DNA of 64,000 nucleotides, from positions 57,951,034 through 58,015,033 of the forward strand of contig OX419762.1 in assembly GCA_948567375.1 (NCBI GenBank), written 5' to 3'. Within the stretch, counting starts at the first letter, position 1. The number at the start of each line of letters is the position of its first letter. This stretch comes from Lunularia cruciata. Its lineage: Eukaryota; Streptophyta; Marchantiopsida; Lunulariales; Lunulariaceae. The notes beneath the pieces are model-generated. The model saw only the letters and a program-made list of their open reading frames with translations. It did not search any database and had not been told where the DNA came from. Below, one piece after another: positions 42,220-53,276 of the stretch. The translations under genes and the position numbers were made by a program.

Positions 42220-44100
42220 TCTGTACTCACGGTGTGGATCAAGCCGATTGTACAAGAACAATCTAAGGAGGGCCAAGAGCCTCATCAAGCAATGGTTGAT
42301 TGGACAGTTCAGGAGTTTGTGGATGTGTTTCCGAATGATCTGCTAAAGGGATTACCCTCCGATTGAGGTATGCCCTTCAAGATCAAGTTATTGCTAGGGA
42401 TTTCTGCAATGAGTAGACCGATCTAACGGCTCTCACCAAAGGAGTTGGAGGAGTTGCAAACAACACTTACAAAGTTGTTGGAGAAAAACTTCATATGACA
42501 TAGTAGCTCTCCTTGGGGAGCATCGATACTATTTGTTCCAAAGAAAGATGGAGGACTTCATTTTGTATTGATTACCCCGGGCTCAATAAGTAAACCATGA
42601 AAGAATGCATATCCCTTGCCTTGGATTGATGACTTGCTTGATCAACTAAGTGGAGCACATAACTTTTCCAAGTCGGATCTTTGCAACGGCTATTTGCAAA
42701 TTCCTATTGATAGAGAGGATGTGCAAAAGACTGCCTTTCGCACAAGGTATGGACATTTGGAGTGGAGAGTTCTACCTTTTGGACTCATTAATGCTCCAGT
42801 GATCTTCATGGATCAGATGCATTGGGTGTTGGATGGACTATTAGATTGGTCCGTGGTGGTGTTCTTGGATGATATCTTAATCTATAGTAAGACAGAGGCA
42901 GAACACGTGAACCATGTGCAAGAAGTCCTAAGACGACTATGACAATGGAAATTTTACTGCAAGAAGTCAAAGTGTGCTTTTTGGCAGAAAGAGGTTACCT
43001 TCTTGGGTCATCAGATCTCATCAGAGGGGATCAAGATGGAAGAAGGGAAATTCAAGGCCATTACTGATTGGCCTACCCCAAAGGATGCTACAAAAGTATG
43101 GGCGTTCAATGGATTGGCCAGTTTTTACCAACGGTTCATCCACTATTATGCTCATGTGGCTGCACCACTAACTGACCTCTTGGGAAAGAACTTGAACTTC
43201 CAGTGGACCACCAAGCATGAAGAAGCATTCCAAAAGTTAAAGCATATGGTGTCTTCAAGACCCATTCTTCAACCATATGATCCTCAACTACCTTGTGTGG
43301 TTGATTTTGATGCTTCTAACTTTGCAATTGGAGCTGTGTTGCAACAAGAATTTCTAGATGGACTACATCCCATTGCCTTTGTGTCTTGCCAACTAAATAC
43401 AGCTGAAAGAAATTACTCTACTTTGAGATCGGGAACAACTTGCAATGGTATATGCCACCAAGGTATGGAGGCATTATCTCTTGGGAAAACAAGTGATCAT
43501 GCAAACTAATCACAAGCCATTGTTGCAGACCTTATACTTGGAACACATGAAGAGTCAACATCATCGATGGGAAGAGAAACTCCAATTGTTTGACATCAAA
43601 CTTGAGTACAAACCAGGTTGGTTCCATGTCATCCCTGATGCTCTATCACAATGACTTGATTTGAAGTTTCTTCTCTCATCACGACAGCAACTATGACGGT
43701 GTTAATTGACCCTAGGGTCCATTACAAGTTTTGGTCAGCTCTACAACAAGATCCCTTCTTCTAAATGGTACATGGTTGTCTGAGGGCAGGCGACAAGGAG
43801 TACAACACCTTCTCCTCCAAGGAAGGCCTTCTATTCCATGCAGACTGGATCTATGTTCTAGCCAAAGGTGATCTCTGACTTGTGCGCCTTCAAGAAACCC
43901 ATGATCTACCAATAGCTGGTCACATGGGGGTAGACAACACCTTGGGCACCCTCCAATGCCAATGGTGGTGGCCCAACATGACACAAGATGTTCAGGAGTT
44001 TGTCTGATCGTGTGAGAGTTGTCAATGCAACAAGGCTAGTAACCAGAAGCCGAGTGGACTCCTTCAGCCACTTCCCATTCCAACTACTTGTTAGGAACAT
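42220..44100 (+). pseudogene. RT, RNase H and integrase zinc region of B2
   Basis: RT entry is VQEFVDVFPNDLLKGLPSD (42307-42363), followed by a stop. It then has [32 protein letters not shown] (about 42622) and VVVFLDDILIYSKTEAEH (about 42853), the catalytic box. RNase H follows: GKFKAITDWPTPKDATKVW, FNGLASFYQRFIH, VVDFDASNFAIGAVLQQE (about 43300), ERNYSTL, NHKPLLQTL and DIKLEYKPGWFHVIPDALSQ, ending at a stop. The integrase zinc region lies in 43690-44100 (THDLPIAGHMGVDN, CESCQCN) with several stops. Frames are open over long spans, so this is the best preserved B pol. Confidence 0.86.
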
Positions 44101-44532
44101 GTGAGCTTAGATCTCATCACCTCCTTGCCCAAGACACAACAAGGTCACACAACAATTGTGGTGTTTTTGGATAAGCTTAGTAAGCAAATCCATTTGGCAC
44201 CAACTATTGATACTCTAGATCTTATCTTTCATGTTTCCAAGTTGAAACCTTTTGTTCCTAACACCTCTTCTTTTTCCTCTCGCATCCAACCTCCTCCTCT
44301 TCCTATCCCTATCAATGATCATGAGGAGTTTGAAGTTGATTGTATCCTTGCGTGTCGCCACATCCAACATGGATGCTGACAACATACGGAGTACAAGGTC
44401 CTTTGGAAAGGGTATCCCCTTCATGATGCCACATGGGAACCTCTTTCTCACCTCTAGAATGCACAGACGGCCATCCAAGAGTTTGAAGCTTCAATGGCGA
44501 CAAGGACATCACCAACTAGCGGTGGGGGAATA
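44101..44532 (+). pseudogene. Truncated integrase joined to chromodomain of B2
   Basis: LDLITSLPKTQQGHTTIVVFLDKLSKQIHLAPTIDTLD is the start of the integrase core with its first Asp. At about 44218 it jumps to LIFHVSKLKPFVPN, which B1 carries about 4655-4690. Roughly 450 bp covering the second Asp and Glu are therefore missing. The chromodomain part reads YKVLWKGYPLHDATWEPLSHL (about 44388-44455). The purine tract ggtgggggaa precedes the LTR. Confidence 0.82.
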
Positions 44533-44957
44533 TGTAACAATGTGGAGTTTAGCAACGTAATTAGTAAGGCTAAAAAAGTAGAGAATAAGCCAAATTAGCC
44601 TAGGATATTCTAGAAGCATCTAGGAAGCTTCTTAAGAAGCTTCCCAACTAGTTAACTTGTGCTCCAAATAGGTAGCTTCTAGAAGGAAGCTTTTAGAAGC
44701 TTCTAACTAGTTTAGCTTGCATGCCAAGTAAGCGGCTTCTAGAATGATGCTTCTTGAGAAGCTTCCTAGTTAACTTGGCTTGCACTGTAAGAAAGCGGCT
44801 CAAGGAAACTTCTTGAAAAGCTTCTCAAGGGCTTTGTATGCTACCTATAAATACCAAAGCCAAAGCTCATGCTAGGCATTCGGAGTTTTCCCTCATTCAA
44901 GCATCCCAATATGAGCTTCCATTCTTCTATTTCTCTCCCTGGTCTTGGTCTTTAATA
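44533..44957 (+). repeat. 3' LTR of B2
   Basis: About 425 bp from TGTAACAATGTGG; the last bases are changed (tctttaata for tcttttaca). It has the same TATAAATA box and GAAnnTTC clusters as the 5' LTR. Confidence 0.87.
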
Positions 44958-46009
44958 GGGTAGCTAAATTGATTATTCACGTCCCTTTGTTCTCAACCAA
45001 TAACATGGTTACATTAGGAGTTGACCTTGCTATATTAATCTGGTTGGTTGCCACACTTTGTGAGAGTAGGGATGATATGGTTCTTACTTCTAGAGCAGAG
45101 GGAGTTGATAGTAGAGCTAACTTGGTTGAGTAGCATGGGAGTCATTCAAAAGCCAATGGTTTATGGTAAGCATTAGTAGTTAGGGTGGAGGAGTTATTAG
45201 TTAGACTTGCCTTTGAGGGAGCTTGATTCATATCTAAAGTTGTCCTATTGTACAACTAGAGTAGGATTTTTTTTTAGTGGGACCTTCAAGGAAGGTCTAT
45301 ATACCATAAAGGGTTTCATTAGACTCTAGTGTGCAACCTCTTATGTTGGGAATGCTACAATTGTTGATCTTGAGCTATAAAAGACCAATGTGGAGAGATG
45401 TTCATTTCAAATCCAAAAATTTTTAGAGGTATTTCTACATAATATATCACATGTGGGGAGCTCATTGTCCAAATTCAACCTAGTCATCCAACTGATAGCT
45501 TAGTATGGAGAGTTCAAACCATTATGACAAAAGCAAAGTTATAATTGGTGGATTGGTGCTAATTGGTGGATCAATGTTATACTCCATGGGTATTGACTAT
45601 TGGGAGGAGACAACTTCTTATAGGCCAAGTTGGTAGTCAAATGAGGGATGGGTATGTTGCCTACCATGTGCTTTATTTGTGGCAGTCTTGGCTCACTATA
45701 GTCATAACCATAGCATGAATTTCAACTTTTAGTGTTTTTATTACTTGGCCTAATGGCTTATTGAAGAGGAATGCTCATGCCAAGGATACCTTAATACCAT
45801 AGGATATCACTTGGATTTGGAGTACAAGTAGGATTGCACCTTGGATGTTACATTGTGGAGTTTTGAGGAGGCATTGCAACAACACACAGATCAATTGGTA
45901 TAGAAGGCTTGGAGTGGAACCTTTGTACCACCAAGAGACCAATGAAAGGATGAGCCTCTAGAATCTATTACCTTATCACCTTTAGATACCATATCTATAA
46001 CATGGCAAT
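44958..46009 (+). pseudogene. Gag end, protease and linker of A2
   Basis: Follows A1 residues about 505-850. Landmarks are FSTNNMVTLGVDLAI (about 44990), LCESRDDMVLTSRAEGVDS, the protease triplet as SLDSSVQPLMLG (about 45310; DSS for DSG), and YSMGIDYWEET (about 45580). Then ITLSPLDTISITWQYQAKR (about 45960) matches the A1 run into the methyltransferase. Stops and short indels are frequent. The AT shift relative to A1 is strong. Confidence 0.78.
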
Positions 46010-46498
46010 ATCAAGCAAAGCGAGTATGTCTATTAGAGTTGTTTGGTGGGATTAGCATTGGACTAGCTACAGTACTACAAGCAAGTAAACAAACCCGTCT
46101 ACCTATTGTAGTATTATAGAGGTACTTGTATGTGAAGAGAAATGAGATTGCTGAGCAAGTCTTTCTACATCATGTGGCTCAATTGGTCTATTAGTATCTT
46201 GCATTATCATTGATGTCAATAGTCAATGGTTACTAGAAGAGCCTACTAACAAACATTTCTTTGTTGGGGGTGCAAGATCTAGAGAGACATGGTCCCATTC
46301 ATTTGGTGATTTCTAGGTGGCCATATTAGGGACATATTCATGATGCCCAAGGTTAGGGTCTATAAGATCTCAATTTTGGTATGTTTTGGGAGATGTTATT
46401 TATTTTATCACATTTCCAGGTTCATCAATCAGTTTCACTAGTCTACATTTTGATGAATGTCCCTTTGATAAATGATTCTTGTACATTACATGATCAAT
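46010..46498 (+). pseudogene. Methyltransferase remnant of A2
   Basis: VCLLELFGGISIGLATVLQA (from about 46026) is motif I, still nearly identical to A1. LERHGPIHLVIS is followed by WPY and a TAG: the catalytic Cys codon has become TAT (46324-46326) and the next codon TAG. ILMNVPLINDS (about 46447) is motif VI with Glu changed to Met. Soon after, near 46490, the sequence jumps to YAMPT of RT, so motifs VIII-X and the link to RT (about 1.26 kb in A1) are deleted. The domain is dead here but proves the architecture is shared. Confidence 0.84.
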
Positions 46499-47480
46499 AT
46501 GCCATGCCTACATAAGAAGAGATCTTTGATGCAATTGGGCATGCAAAAGTCTTTAGTACTTTGGATTTTCAAGCAAGATATCATCAGTTTCCAATTAAGG
46601 AGGAGGACAAGTCTAAGATAACATTTTGGGTTATTGATCCTTATAGTAAAGATGTATTATATCAATGGAGGTTCTTACCATTTGGGTTAAAGAATACTCC
46701 TGCCAAGTTCTAGAGGGTCATGGATAGGATCCTAGCAAATTGGATTTTTCTTTGTGTTATATTAACGACATTTTGATCTATAGCACTATTGTGGAGGAGC
46801 ATGAGAGATATTTGTTGGAGTTGTTTGAGAGGTTTATCTCATGGACTCAAATTACATCCTAGGAAGTATAGATTCTTCCACAAGTAGGTTGGGTATTAGG
46901 TCATGCTATCTACCTTGGTCGACTTGGTATTTAGCATACCAAGGTGAAGGTTATTGCATGTATTCCTTGGCATAGAAATGTGAGCAAAGTGTGAGCATTC
47001 TTTGGGTTGGCAAAATTCTATCACCAATATGATAGAGGATTTAGTGCAATTGCTAAGGCCTTGACAAAGTTGACTAAGTTTATATAGGAATGATGTTGGG
47101 CAGATGAGAAAGAGAGAGCTTTTATAAAGCTCTAGGAGAGGTTGATGTCTACTTCTAGTGTCAAGAGATAGATCAAAAGATGACCATTCCAAGTTCATAC
47201 TAATTGGAGTATGTTGGGGCTTGGAGCATTGTTCACCCAATAGGATGATGAGGGGAGGAATTTTTTTGTGGCCTATGATAGTCATTCCAATAATAAAACA
47301 AAGGTAATGTATGATATGAGGGAGAATGCTTGGTAATAATATGAGCAATAGTACATTTCCAATATTACCTATTTGGTAAGCCTTTCACTCTCATCATTGA
47401 TCATCAACCATTGAAGTGGTTGATAGAGTATGACAAGCTTTCAAAGAAGCTTGCACAATGAGTTTTGATTTTGTCAAAGT
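46499..47480 (+). pseudogene. RT and RNase H of A2
   Basis: Starts at YAMPT, then EEIFDAIGHAKVFSTLDFQARYHQFPI, WRFLPFGLKNTPAKF, and CYINDILIYS, where YIDD has become YIND (about 46752-46780). The connection is AFFGLAKFYHQYDRGFSAIAKALTKLTKF. RNase H has HTNWSMLGLGAL (Asp to Asn) and IIDHQPLKWL. At 47456 this copy reads CAA where A1 has TGA, and at 47459 TGA where A1 has TGG. Confidence 0.83.
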
Positions 47481-48900
47481 ATGATTTCATGGTTATTCAC
47501 AGACTTAGACAGGTGAACCTTGATGCAAATGAGTTGAGAGAATGTCCTAGCTAGTAGGATCAAATTGTAGCATGCTGGCATAGTGAGATAAATGAGGAGA
47601 TGGTGCCAAGTTGGCATGCATCTACCTCTTTTATATATTTTTAAAGTTTTTTTAATGTATCTCTCAGCACATACAAAAGGAGTTGTTGAGATCACAAAAT
47701 TAAAAAGTGGAGATATTGGTATAGGTCAGCAAGACATGCATGATAATATCTTAGTGATAGGTTATCTTTGCATTGGTGTTGTAGATGGCATAGTTGGTAC
47801 CAAGGAGAGCAATCATATCCTTCAACAAGCTAGGTGGTTTAGATTGGAAGGCAAACACCTTCTTTGTATATGGGAGGATGGTAGAGTGTAAGTAGTATCA
47901 TTTCCATCTCAAAGACCATATTTGGAATGTCCTTATGAGGAGCTAGGACATTTTGGAGTAAAATGGACATATAACTTACTCCAAAGTCATTATTGGTGGC
48001 ATGGTATGTAGACTAATGGATCATAATTTGTTGCCAAATGTGTGGTTTGTGACCAAGTTAGAGAATCATTTAATGCTCCTATACCATAGTTACATCCATT
48101 ACCTATCATAAGGTTGGGTTACCAATGGAATTTGGACTTTGTTGGATCTTTATCATTGATTATGAGACATCATTGGTATGTTTTGTTCATAATGGAGCAC
48201 TTTTCCATGTGGATTGAGTTGGTGGTACTCCTTGACAAGTCCAATGAAGGGATAACTTACTCATTTATGGATTGGGTTTTTAGTACATTTTGGTACACTA
48301 GTTGAAGTTTTGACTAATCAAGGTATAGAATTCTTGGGAAGTTTTAGGTCTTGTATAACAAGGCCTTGATTGATCATCATACTACCTCCTAATATCACCT
48401 TGAGGTAGATAGCTTAGCAAAGAGAGTAGTTCAGATGGTAAAGAGATGATTACATAAGTATAGTTTGCAGAAAGGCCACTTGGGAGATTGGGATCTCTAT
48501 TTAGCTTGGTTGGCTATGGGTTATTGGTTCAACCAACAAGCCTCCTTAGCATTTTCTCTCCTTAATTTCTACTCTATGAATGAGATCCAAATTTACCTAC
48601 AACCATTCATCATGATGCTAGTGTCTATGACTTGGATGATCTAGACATATGGGTGAGTGCATGTTCTCAATGGATAGAGATCTTTTGGAGAGTGATGTCA
48701 ATGGCACTTGAGAACCTAGCAATTTCACAAATAGGGACACCGTATGGTATGTTACCATTCAAGGAGGAAGTTTTAGATCCTTGATGCATCAATTTCATCC
48801 AAGTGATTATGTATATCTACAATAGATTTCACCAATGACACTTGATGTTATTATAGTTGCATTGTCTTGAGAATACACAAGGTTTTGCATTCTAGAGTCC
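47481..48900 (+). pseudogene. Integrase of A2
   Basis: Follows A1 throughout: EMVPSWHAS (about 47599), LSAHTKGVVEITKLKSGDIGI (47655), ARWFRLEGKHLLCIWEDGRV (to 47890), EELGHFGVKWTYNLLQSHYWWHGM and CVVCDQV (zinc region). Next come YQWNLDFVGSLSLIMRHHWYVLFIMEHFSMWIELVVL and LTNQGIEFLGSF, with the second Asp changed to Asn. TAG 48345-48347 and Lys at the Glu position (48420-48422) match A1. At 48760 and 48790 it reads CAA where A1 has TGA. Confidence 0.83.
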
Positions 48901-49160
48901 TCATGTTGGAAGGACATGAGGGTATTTTTTAGAAGAATCATGTGTGCAATTGTATGTCATGCCACCTCCCAAACATTGATGGTACTATGAACCCAAGCTT
49001 GGCACTTGTATGTGTAGGCTTGCGTTCTATGTTCTATAGTTCTTTTGGTAGAGCTCCTACTACATCATCTTGGTGTGTGATGGTTATTTGAGAAGATGGC
49101 ACATAGTGTGTTTGACCCCCTCTCTTCATGGTGGTTCATCAAGGATAATGATTATGTCCT
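48901..49160 (+). pseudogene. PHD finger remnant of A2
   Basis: Nucleotide alignment to A1 16013-16312 is clear (ccacctcccaaacattgatggtact form through tgtcctagatatatttga). Only part of the C4HC3 set survives; the first Cys pair reads Ser and Tyr. The codon at the A1 TAG site is TAA (49146-49148), followed by TGA for Trp. Confidence 0.75.
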
Positions 49161-49329
49161 AGATATATTTGACCTATAGCTAGTTTACCCTTTATGTGAT
49201 AGAGATTATAGACAAGCAATTAACCATGGGGCTCAATAACACTTGGCTTTCTGACCTTGGCCCACCATAGTGCATATTACATATTTATAATAGAGGAGTA
49301 CCTATAGTTAGGGGGACCTAATCACTAGC

Positions 49330-49748
49330 TAGAGAGGCAATTGTGGCACTTTAGAGTTCATGCATGACTTATATGTGAGTTGTGCCTTTATAGTGTATGA
49401 TGTTGATGGTGATATATGTTGTGTAACAATGTATACATGCACAACAACTATCATAATATTTTTAGTGCTAAAGTTAGGTTACTCAAACATTGGAGTGGTA
49501 GTATTGGCAACAATAGTTATTTTAGTAGTTGCTCATGGACTACTTGATGGCGGCTAGATTTCATATTAAGGCTATTGATTGCATGGTGTGACCTATTGTC
49601 ACTTGCCTCATTTGCACAATCAAATGGACTTTAGCAATGCCATTAGGGTTAGAGTTCAAGGTCAAGTAGAGGGGTATACTTTCAAAGTGAAGCTCCATAG
49701 AGCTCACTTTTTTGATCTTGAACTTTTGAGTTCTTGGCTATAGTAGAC
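49330..49748 (+). repeat. 3' LTR of A2, broken by D2
   Basis: Starts TGTGGCACTTTAGAG after the tract agctagagaggcaat and tracks the A1 LTR to cttggctatagtagac. An extra stretch of about 140 bp lies near 49580-49715. D2 begins at 49749, and the rest of the LTR was not found on the far side. Confidence 0.72.
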
Positions 49749-50805
49749 TATAACACCTATTGATGCATGTATGCTTTATAAGGATATTAAGTTTGATATT
49801 GCAAGTAGTAGAGAAATATTATCTTTATGGAGTTTAGCTAAGCTTCTACATTAGTCATGTGTGACAACCCGGCAAATATCACTTTTGCAGTAATCGGGTA
49901 AGTAAAGTTCGTTCTCATAGAGATACGAGTCAAAAATGTCCAAATACGAAGCAAAGTAACAATTTCAGTTCTTCTTGAGTTCTTCTTTAGTCTCTCAGGT
50001 AGAAACCACACCCAGAAGAGAGTAACAAGCACTGATTCGTAGTCTTGTCACAAATTAACACTCCATAATCACAAATCCTTCAAATCTTTCCAAACAATCT
50101 TGATTGTGATGATTCAGGCTCTCCCAAAAATGGCACTTCGCTGCAAAACAACTTTGCCTCAGAATGTTCCACCCCTCTACTGAAGGCACAACTTCCTTGA
50201 TCGAAATTGCTTCACATCAACCTCGCATTGCACTCACAAATGCAGAATACTACCAACACTACAATTCCTCTCAGATCTGTCAAGGCATTGCTTCGATTGC
50301 ACTTCACTCAGGATCAAACACACAGAATGAAGATCAAGGTTGTGGAATCCAACATCCAACAAGCACTCTGACTTGCACTTTGAATTTCTCCAAACACTCA
50401 CAAATACAATCACAAAGTTGATACTCGGAATCAAGCTCAAGCGACGAGCACTGCTTCACAGCACTTCGCTTTATCTATTCTTAGAAATAATGAGCACTGA
50501 ACAACAATTTCCTACGAATGCCACTCTTAAGTAGTGAAGCAATTGACAGTTCTAACAACTATACCGTTCTACAACAATTGTTCTAACCTGCAGATCCGAA
50601 ATGACAAGGCATCTCTTCATATCTACCCCTTCAAATCTCAAATCGGTTACTAATCCGATCCAATGTCTACTTCTTCCTCGGCTTTCAAACCCGAACCCGA
50701 AGTAATCTTACTTCCTACTATCTTTTCCTCGGGTTTCAGATCTTCTACTTCTTCTACCAGATCCGGCAATTCTCTTTCCTGATCTGAAATTGCATTAGTG
50801 GGTAA

Positions 50806-51840
50806 TCAGTCTAACTCTTCATCCTTCGACCCACTCTTCTCTAATGTCTCTGAGGGCAACTCTGAAGACATTTGGATTCCTATGTTATCTACTTCGGGTT
50901 TTGCCTTAACATCCTGCCGAAGCTTTTCTAACTCTATTCTCACTAAGTCTAATCTAATTGAAATATTGTCTTCTACTTCTAAGATCTTCTTGTCTACACG
51001 AGTTTTGAGACTAATCAACAAGGCATTCAAATCTGTATCTTTTGATTGTCTTCACCTCGTCTCCTGCACCAACATCTTCAACTCGTGCAGTCTTGTTTCT
51101 TCAATCCGAACGCTGGCTTCTGTACTTAACATTGCATTCACTCTGAGGACTATTTCCTTCAATGGCTCTAATCTTGTCTTTCGTTCTCGTTCCCGATCTG
51201 CAAGCCATTCCTCTCGATACATCGCCAACTCTTCTTCAAACTCGGCCTTCACTGCTTCCTTCTCTTTCTCCTTCTGTACAATTTTCTCTTCCTGATTACG
51301 AAGTAATTCTTGTAATCTCTCTTCTTCTCTATACCGCACAGACAACTCTCTTTGCCAGAGTTGCTTCTTCTCCTCTATACTCTCCATCACTCGATCGAGC
51401 TCTTGATCCTTCGATGCTACCCTCGCCATAGCATGGATAAGCTCTACTCTTGAATCAGCAAATTGCTGCTTCAAGATTTCTAATTTAGCTACTTGTCTCT
51501 CCCTTGCGATGTCACTCTTCCTTGCAAGATCCTCTCGATAACTCACTTCTCTCTTCAGGTCTTCGATTACCTGACTTCTCTCTACTGCTTCCGCTCGCAA
51601 TACTTCTCTCTCTTCCTCACCTCGGGTTATACTCTTCTTCAACTCCGAGTTTTCTTCTTCTAATCTTGATAAGACCTGCAAAACAGTCTTTACCTCTGGA
51701 CAAGTAGACTGTATCTCCTTCTTCTTCTTCTCCAACTTCACCAACAGCGGGCATACTACCTTTTGCAGGTAATCTACTCCATTATTGGCAACTTCTTCCT
51801 CCCGCGGAGTGGTCTCTCTTCTTTCTTCGTGTTCTCCCAA
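50806..51840 (-). pseudogene. Coiled-coil and tail region of the E2 protein
   Basis: A 262-codon open run (51840-51052) begins GEHEERRETTPREEEVANNGVDYLQKVVCPLL and continues as a long coiled coil (SRLEEENSELKKSITRGEEE; LKREVSYREDLARKSDIARE). After a frame break at about 51040, NALLISLKTRVDKKILEVEDN and the tail IQMSSELPSETLEKSGS follow to 50806. It overlaps the end of the 500-codon frame by 67 bp in a different frame. E1 is continuous at this point, so a small indel in E2 split an originally single protein. Confidence 0.8.
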
Positions 51841-53276
51841 TACTCGCCTTCTTCTCTGGAGTCTTTGTATCGGAATTGACGCCTCACTGCTGAGCTTTCT
51901 TCTACCTCTTCCTTCACTCTACTCGGCCCCGCTTCACACTTCACCTTACGTCTCGAGCAAACTCCTCGCTGTACTGCAATCTTCTTCTCCTCGAGCACCG
52001 GTACTTTGTCTTCCAGCGCCGCATTGTCTTCGGCTTCTACTTCGGCTTGCACTTCTTCTTCGTATTCTTCAGCCGCTGGTGCCGAGGTCATTTCTCCACC
52101 ATCTTCATTGTCACTGCTAGTATCTCCACTCTGTAGTGTCAGCTCAGGTTCCTCCTCACGTTCTGAGTCCTCCGTCTTGAGCTCAGCTTTGCCTTCTAAG
52201 TCTTCATCTTCTGACTCAATCACCACCATTCCTTGCCTTGGGTTATTTTTCTGCATCTTCCAAGGTTTCTTGTTTTCTTCGGCTTCTGCTTGCCAAGTTC
52301 TCTTCTTTGTCGGGGTACTTACCACGACCTCCACATTTTTCCCTGTCTTTGCGTAGTAATCGTCCGTGCTCCGGATTTGGAGAATGTATTGCTGCTCCTC
52401 CGCGTCGACTTCTCTTCTCAAGTTAGGATGGAAATGAGACACCATTCTATTGCGCTCTGCCAAATTGAGCAAATTCAACCCAAGGTAGAAATGTGCTGCA
52501 AATGGTACGATGTAGTGTGGAGGCAACTTATCCCACAGATTCCACACCATCTGCCTCGTTCTCTTGTGAAAGCACCTTGCCCAATTGATTGGTTCTCCTA
52601 CAAATAACTTGTGAAAGAACACCGCTTGGTGTTTCATCACATAGGTAGTTCTCTCCGGCTTCAGGATGGCCATTAGTGCACTCACAATTCCTCTCCTCAC
52701 AGGGTCTTTGTAGCTCTCAACTTTGTACCCATTCTTCGTCCTCTTTGATGAGAAGGCATCTCTCACCTCCTGCGTTTCTTGGGCTATCTCTCCTTTCCCC
52801 AAGAACGTGGCTCCCTGCTCCAAACCCGCCTCCTTCCCAAGTACGAGTCTCCAATCCGACTCTGTCCAGCGAGCCGGATTTCCTCTCTTCCCTTCTTCCT
52901 CGGGTCCATCGAGACATTTACTCTCGATGATTTTTGTCATGAATCTTGGAAAACTTACGTTCCAATTCCATGCCAGAAAAGTGATCCAAAGTCGGCTCAA
53001 GACTTCGATCCTCGCTACTATATCTAATCTCCAAATTGCATGATTTCTCATTGCAAATTTGGAGTTCTTCTTCCCTCCTCCCATCTCTTCTGCTTTCTTA
53101 TTGTCTCTCGATTTCTCTCTCGTGACTTCTCCCTTGCGCACTAACACGAGTCCAACTCTATTTCCCTTTCCCCGATCACCTGCAAGACGACTCCTCAACG
53201 GCAATGGAAAATTGCTCGACATTTCGTCGTTGCAGTTTTGATTTTTATAGAGTTGCACTTCTTTGTCTTCCGTCAC
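51774..53276 (-). CDS. Family E protein, N-terminal 500 residues (globular plus acidic)
   Basis: Met at 53276 (TEDKEVQLYKNQNCNDE) opens a 500-codon frame. Residues about 75-300 form the part best conserved with E1 and E3: NHAIWRLDIVARIEVLSRL, FLAWNWNVSFPRFM, SKRTKNGYKVESYKDPVRRG, AVFFHKLFVGEPINWARC, PPHYIVPFAAHFYLGLNLL. Residues about 340-440 are Glu/Asp-rich. Then a short basic patch, RGVCSRRKVKCEAGPSRVK, appears, also conserved in E3. No catalytic signature or zinc knuckle is seen. The pattern of the globular part vaguely resembles Gag-like or plant transposon-associated domains, but I cannot name it. Conservation between copies implies that the protein was made and selected. Confidence 0.78.
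   Translation of the reverse strand: MTEDKEVQLYKNQNCNDEMSSNFPLPLRSRLAGDRGKGNRVGLVLVRKGEVTREKSRDNKKAEEMGGGKKNSKFAMRNHAIWRLDIVARIEVLSRLWITFLAWNWNVSFPRFMTKIIESKCLDGPEEEGKRGNPARWTESDWRLVLGKEAGLEQGATFLGKGEIAQETQEVRDAFSSKRTKNGYKVESYKDPVRRGIVSALMAILKPERTTYVMKHQAVFFHKLFVGEPINWARCFHKRTRQMVWNLWDKLPPHYIVPFAAHFYLGLNLLNLAERNRMVSHFHPNLRREVDAEEQQYILQIRSTDDYYAKTGKNVEVVVSTPTKKRTWQAEAEENKKPWKMQKNNPRQGMVVIESEDEDLEGKAELKTEDSEREEEPELTLQSGDTSSDNEDGGEMTSAPAAEEYEEEVQAEVEAEDNAALEDKVPVLEEKKIAVQRGVCSRRKVKCEAGPSRVKEEVEESSAVRRQFRYKDSREEGEYWENTKKEERPLRGRKKLPIME

Larger units (their letters stand above)
39975..44957 (+). mobile_element. Element B2: chromodomain Ty3/gypsy element inserted in A2
   Basis: 5.0 kb with both LTRs (39975-40399 and 44533-44957). 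The flanks are GAGTA (39970-39974) and GGGTA (44958-44962), a 5-bp duplication with one difference; the A2 reading joins across it. It carries a primer site, gag, protease, a 60-nt tandem repeat, RT, RNase H, a truncated integrase and a chromodomain. The integrase core is deleted near 44218, and stops are scattered, so it is inactive. Confidence 0.9.
8826..49748 (+). mobile_element. Element A2: old, fragmented copy of the methyltransferase-bearing Ty3/gypsy family
   Basis: A2 is the outermost element of the nest. Its pieces are the leader and gag start (8826-9816), gag middle (38929-39974), and protease, methyltransferase remnant, RT, RNase H, integrase, PHD remnant and 3' LTR (44958-49748). 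They join in the same order as A1 once C2 (9817-38928) and B2 (39975-44957) are removed, and the host sequence reads continuously across both insertions. Relative to A1 it is strongly shifted to AT by C-to-T and G-to-A changes. The 5' LTR is missing, and the 3' LTR is broken by D2. Confidence 0.85.

Noticed and set aside
51774-51840. Programmed frameshift between the two E2 frames
   Set aside because: E1 is in one frame at this point and breaks elsewhere (about 29860), so these are separate indels, not a shared signal.
51785-53043. Several plus-strand frames of 80-120 codons, Ser/Leu/Pro-rich
   Set aside because: They are antisense shadows of the Glu/Lys-rich E2 protein; their composition follows from that.
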